Assembly: GCA_002313795.1 (NCBI GenBank)
Contig: DCCL01000146.1
Location: 774-11,575 of the forward strand
Direction: 5' to 3'
Origin: Faecalibacterium prausnitzii
Lineage (GTDB): Bacteria; Bacillota; Clostridia; Oscillospirales; Ruminococcaceae
DNA length: 10,802 bases
Positions 8,202 to 10,802 of the stretch are shown here, in pieces. Made by a program: the position numbers and the translations under genes. The number at the start of each line of letters is the position of its first letter. Within the stretch, counting starts at the first letter, position 1. The notes beneath the pieces were generated by a model. That model did no database searches and had not been told where the DNA came from. It saw only the letters and a program-made list of their open reading frames with translations.

Positions 8202-10559
8202 ATGCCCGAGGGAAAGAAACCGAATGTCCCTGCACCCGCAGCACCGGCTGTGGAGAAGGAAAAGGACAGCTACTCTGCAAAGACCCATCTGCATCAGCCG
8301 GTGCAGGTGCAGGAGATGGCAACGGTGGCCGCAACGGCCCTGCCTGCCAATGCTCCGGAGGGGATGCTCCCCTCCGAGATGCGGCCTGAGATCGTGACCT
8401 GGGATAAGCTGGTGGAGGCCATCAAAGCCAGTGGCAAAGCCTACAATATGGACATGATCGAGAAGGCCTATAACATGGCGAATGAGGCCCACAAGGGCGT
8501 CTGCCGCCGCAGCGGTGAGCCTTATATCTGCCACCCGCTGGCCGTGGCCCGCCTGGTGCTGGATCTCGGCATGGACAGTGAGAGCATCGCTGCCGCCCTG
8601 CTCCACGATGTGGTGGAGGATACCCCCACCACGCTGGCCGACCTGACCGCCGCCTTTGGCGAGGAAGTGACCCTGCTGGTGGACGGTGTTACCAAGCTGA
8701 CCAAGATCCAGTTCTCGAACATCGAGGAGCTGCAGGCCGAGAACCTGCGCAAGATGCTGCTGGCCATGAGCCGGGATGTCCGCGTCATGATCATCAAGCT
8801 CTGCGACCGGCTCCACAATATGCGCACCGGCGACGCCTGGCCGGAGCAGAAGCGCCGGGACAAGGCCCGGGAGACCATGGAGGTCTATGCCCCCATCGCC
8901 AACCGTCTGGGCATCCTGAATGTGAAGGAAGAGCTGGAAGACCGCAGCCTGCACTACCTCGACCCGGTGGGCTACGAGGAGATCAGCAAGATGCTCAGCG
9001 AGCGGGCCGGCGATGAGTTCTTGGCCAGCGTGTCGGCGGTCATCAAGGAGCGGCTGGAAGAGAGCGGCATCGAGGGTGCCACCATCAAGCGGAGAGTCAA
9101 GAGCATCTACGGCATCTACCGCAAGACCATCATGCAGAACAAATCCTTTGATGAGATCTACGATATCTATGCCGTCCGCGTCATTCTGGATACTCTGGCC
9201 GAGTGCTACAGCACCCTGGGCCTCATCCACGATATGTACCACCCGCTGCCCAACCGCTTCAAGGATTATATCTCCACCCCCAAGCCCAACGGCTACCAGA
9301 GCCTGCACACCACAGTCATCGGCCATGAGGGCATCCCTTTCGAGGTGCAGATCCGCACCCGCACCATGGACGAACAGGCAGAGTACGGCGTTGCGGCCCA
9401 CTGGAAGTATAAAGAGGGTCTGGAAGGTCACGATAAGCTGGACGAACGTCTGGCCTGGGTCAGCCAGCTTCTGGAAAACCAGCGGGTCAGCGAGGATTCC
9501 GGCAACCTGCTCCATGACCTGAAGAGCGATCTGCTGCCGGAGGAAGTCTTCGCGTTTACCCCTAAGGGTGACGTCATCAACCTGCCCGCCGGTGCAAACT
9601 GCATCGACTTCGCTTACGCGATCCACTCTGCCGTCGGCAACCGGATGGTGGGCTGCAAGGTCAACAACCGGATGGTGCCCATCGACCATGTGGTGTCCAC
9701 CGGTGAGATCATCGAGGTCATCCTTGGCCCGGCGGACAAGGGCCCCAGCCGTGACTGGCTCAAGATCGTGCGCACCAGTGAAGCCAAGAGCAAGATCCGC
9801 AACTGGTTCAAGAAAATGCGCCGGGAAGAGAACATCCAGCAGGGCCGCGATACGCTGGCCAAGGAGCTGCGCCGGGAGATGATCTTCATCCCGGACGACC
9901 AGCTGGATGAGTTCGTAGGCAGCTGCAGCCGCCGTCTGCGCCAGAACAATGCAGAGGAGATTTATGCCGCCATCGGCTACGGCGGCCTGACCATTGCCAA
10001 CTGCCTGCCCAAGCTGAAAGAGGAGTGGCAGAAGCTCAAGGCTGCGGAAGCAGCAGAGAACAAGTCTATGGAAGACCTGCCCAAGGTGGATCTGAGCCGC
10101 GTCCACGCCACCGACGGCGTGGTGGTGGAGGGATTCGACAACACCCCCATCAAGTTCGCCAAGTGCTGCTCGCCCCTGCCCGGCGACCCCATCGTGGGCT
10201 TCATCACCCGGGGCTTTGGCGTGTCCATCCACAAGCAGAGCTGCGCCAATGCCATGGCCAGCATGAAAGACCCCTCCAATGCTCCCCGCTGGGTCAAAGC
10301 CTACTGGGCTGACAGCGTAAAGGACAGCTACAAGGCCGGTCTGGAGATCATCGCCCTCAACCGCAATGAGCTGCTGCAGGACGTTCTGGCTGCGCTGGCA
10401 GATATCCGTGTGCCCATCTACGCCATGAATGCCCGTCAGGTGGAGAACAACTGTGCGGTCATCAGCCTGACCATCGGCATCAACAATACAGAGCACCTCA
10501 ACCGGGTGGTAGCCCGCCTGTCCAAGGTCAAGGATGTGCTCAAGGTAACAAGGAGCTAA
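8202..10559 (+). CDS. rel: Bifunctional (p)ppGpp synthetase/hydrolase (RelA/SpoT family)
   Basis: Makes and degrades (p)ppGpp, the stringent-response alarmone, on ribosomes sensing uncharged tRNA. The 785 residues show the complete long RSH layout. The HD hydrolase spans about 65-215, with GEPYICHP (H111), HDVVED at 135-140 and DRLHN at 202-206; these hydrolase motifs are intact. The synthetase spans about 290-405, with DIYAVRVI at 321-328, RFKD at 352-355, NGYQSLHT at 363-370 and EVQIRT at 381-386. RFKD is the RxKD form found in bifunctional Rel/SpoT, not the ExDD of E. coli RelA. TGS is at about 448-508. The zinc-finger region has H635, C655, C656, H677 and C681. A C-terminal ACT domain is at about 712-785. 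Residues 1-62 are an Ala/Pro/Glu-rich extension absent from typical homologues, which start near residue 64. recJ ends 1 base upstream and dtd starts 1 base downstream, the classic Firmicute context. Feedback and ribosome control are inferred from the family. Confidence 0.97.
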   Translation: MPEGKKPNVPAPAAPAVEKEKDSYSAKTHLHQPVQVQEMATVAATALPANAPEGMLPSEMRPEIVTWDKLVEAIKASGKAYNMDMIEKAYNMANEAHKGVCRRSGEPYICHPLAVARLVLDLGMDSESIAAALLHDVVEDTPTTLADLTAAFGEEVTLLVDGVTKLTKIQFSNIEELQAENLRKMLLAMSRDVRVMIIKLCDRLHNMRTGDAWPEQKRRDKARETMEVYAPIANRLGILNVKEELEDRSLHYLDPVGYEEISKMLSERAGDEFLASVSAVIKERLEESGIEGATIKRRVKSIYGIYRKTIMQNKSFDEIYDIYAVRVILDTLAECYSTLGLIHDMYHPLPNRFKDYISTPKPNGYQSLHTTVIGHEGIPFEVQIRTRTMDEQAEYGVAAHWKYKEGLEGHDKLDERLAWVSQLLENQRVSEDSGNLLHDLKSDLLPEEVFAFTPKGDVINLPAGANCIDFAYAIHSAVGNRMVGCKVNNRMVPIDHVVSTGEIIEVILGPADKGPSRDWLKIVRTSEAKSKIRNWFKKMRREENIQQGRDTLAKELRREMIFIPDDQLDEFVGSCSRRLRQNNAEEIYAAIGYGGLTIANCLPKLKEEWQKLKAAEAAENKSMEDLPKVDLSRVHATDGVVVEGFDNTPIKFAKCCSPLPGDPIVGFITRGFGVSIHKQSCANAMASMKDPSNAPRWVKAYWADSVKDSYKAGLEIIALNRNELLQDVLAALADIRVPIYAMNARQVENNCAVISLTIGINNTEHLNRVVARLSKVKDVLKVTRS
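8356..8376 (+). repeat. Perfect inverted repeat (9-bp stem, 3-base loop) inside rel
   Basis: CGGAGGGGA, then TGC, then TCCCCTCCG: a perfect GC-rich stem in the coding sequence at the end of the Rel N-terminal extension. The left arm contains a GGAGG that precedes in-frame ATG 8364, which itself spans the stem-loop boundary. In-frame ATG 8379 lies just after the right arm. The stem would hide the GGAGG in mRNA. There is no following T-run, so it is not a standard terminator. A role is not shown; chance in GC-rich coding is possible. Confidence 0.5.
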
Positions 10560-10560
10560 T

Positions 10561-10802
10561 ATGCGAGCAGTCATTCAGGCCGTATCTTCGGCCAGTGTCC
10601 GGGTCAACGGCGGCGAGCCGCGGCCCATCGGCCCGGGTCTCGTCATCCTGCTGGGGGTGAAGGATACCGACACCCTCGACATCGTGCCCAAACTGGCCGA
10701 AAAGTGCGCGGGCCTGCGCATCTTCAAGGATGAGAACGACAAACTGAACCTCAGCGCAAAAGACCTGGGGTATTCGGCGCTGGTGGTGAGCCAGTTCACC
10801 CT
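10561..10802 (+). CDS. dtd: D-aminoacyl-tRNA deacylase, 3' end outside window
   Basis: Removes D-amino acids (and glycine from tRNA-Ala) wrongly attached to tRNA, a cytoplasmic proofreading step. The first 80 codons are present of a protein usually near 150 residues. Visible family features are [17 protein letters not shown] at the N-terminus, [10 protein letters not shown] at 24-33, the [14 protein letters not shown] block at 52-65 and SQFT at 77-80. SQFT is the start of the catalytic SQFTL motif, with Thr80 in the expected place. The second signature (Gly-cisPro motif near the C-terminus) lies beyond the window. AAGGAG at 10550-10555 precedes the ATG by 5 bases and overlaps the end of rel, whose stop is 1 base away. 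The rel-dtd adjacency is common in Firmicutes. Confidence 0.95.
   Translation, partial: MRAVIQAVSSASVRVNGGEPRPIGPGLVILLGVKDTDTLDIVPKLAEKCAGLRIFKDENDKLNLSAKDLGYSALVVSQFT

Noticed and set aside
8094..10574. An 826-codon open frame on the minus strand opposite rel
   Set aside because: It mirrors the rel codons with a fixed phase, has no recognisable domain and runs through a gene with complete, conserved motifs. GC-rich coding often leaves the antisense frame open by codon bias alone.
1..10802. Possible mobile element, prophage, defence or CRISPR content
   Set aside because: Every kilobase is filled by recognisable housekeeping genes in one orientation. There are no direct repeats, integrase or transposase motifs, tRNA attachment sites or spacer arrays.

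Overview
The window is a continuous, single-strand bacterial gene run. All eight genes read left to right, and the largest gap between genes is 17 bases. Two gene pairs overlap by 4 bases (ATGA) and two are separated by 1 base. I see no internal promoter, terminator, RNA gene, mobile element or CRISPR array. The cdaA-cdaR pair, the recJ...rel-dtd order, strong GGAGG ribosome sites and GC-rich coding (about 60 percent by eye) point to a Gram-positive Clostridia member. The best guess is an Oscillospirales/Ruminococcaceae gut anaerobe (Faecalibacterium/Subdoligranulum-like). That assignment is an inference from style and gene order, not from a marker gene.

Layout: (1) bases 2-844 hold the 3' part of ispD fused in frame to a complete ispF (MEP isoprenoid pathway), with a good internal ribosome site before the ispF start. 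(2) 862-1761 is cdaA, the membrane diadenylate cyclase that makes c-di-AMP, and 1758-3053 is its partner cdaR with YbbR repeats. (3) 3058-4653 is a large FAD-dependent dehydrogenase of the COG2509 type, of unknown substrate. (4) 4662-6071 is a two-helix membrane protein whose C-terminal third looks like the XpaC / PF10112 family. (5) 6068-8200 is recJ, the single-strand DNA 5'-3' exonuclease. (6) 8202-10559 is a bifunctional RelA/SpoT-type (p)ppGpp synthetase/hydrolase with an unusual 60-residue Ala/Pro-rich N-terminal extension. (7) 10561 to the window end is the start of dtd, D-aminoacyl-tRNA deacylase.

Most of this is core housekeeping. The parts worth a second look are the arrangement and a few details. 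Two nucleotide second-messenger systems (c-di-AMP and (p)ppGpp) sit in one apparent transcriptional run. They are joined by two poorly understood genes (the COG2509 flavoprotein and the XpaC-like protein). The usual neighbours glmM (after cdaR) and apt (between recJ and rel) are absent. The ispD-ispF fusion keeps a ribosome site that could make free IspF. A perfect 9-bp hairpin lies at the junction between the Rel extension and its catalytic core. I did not find convincing evidence of a wholly new system.
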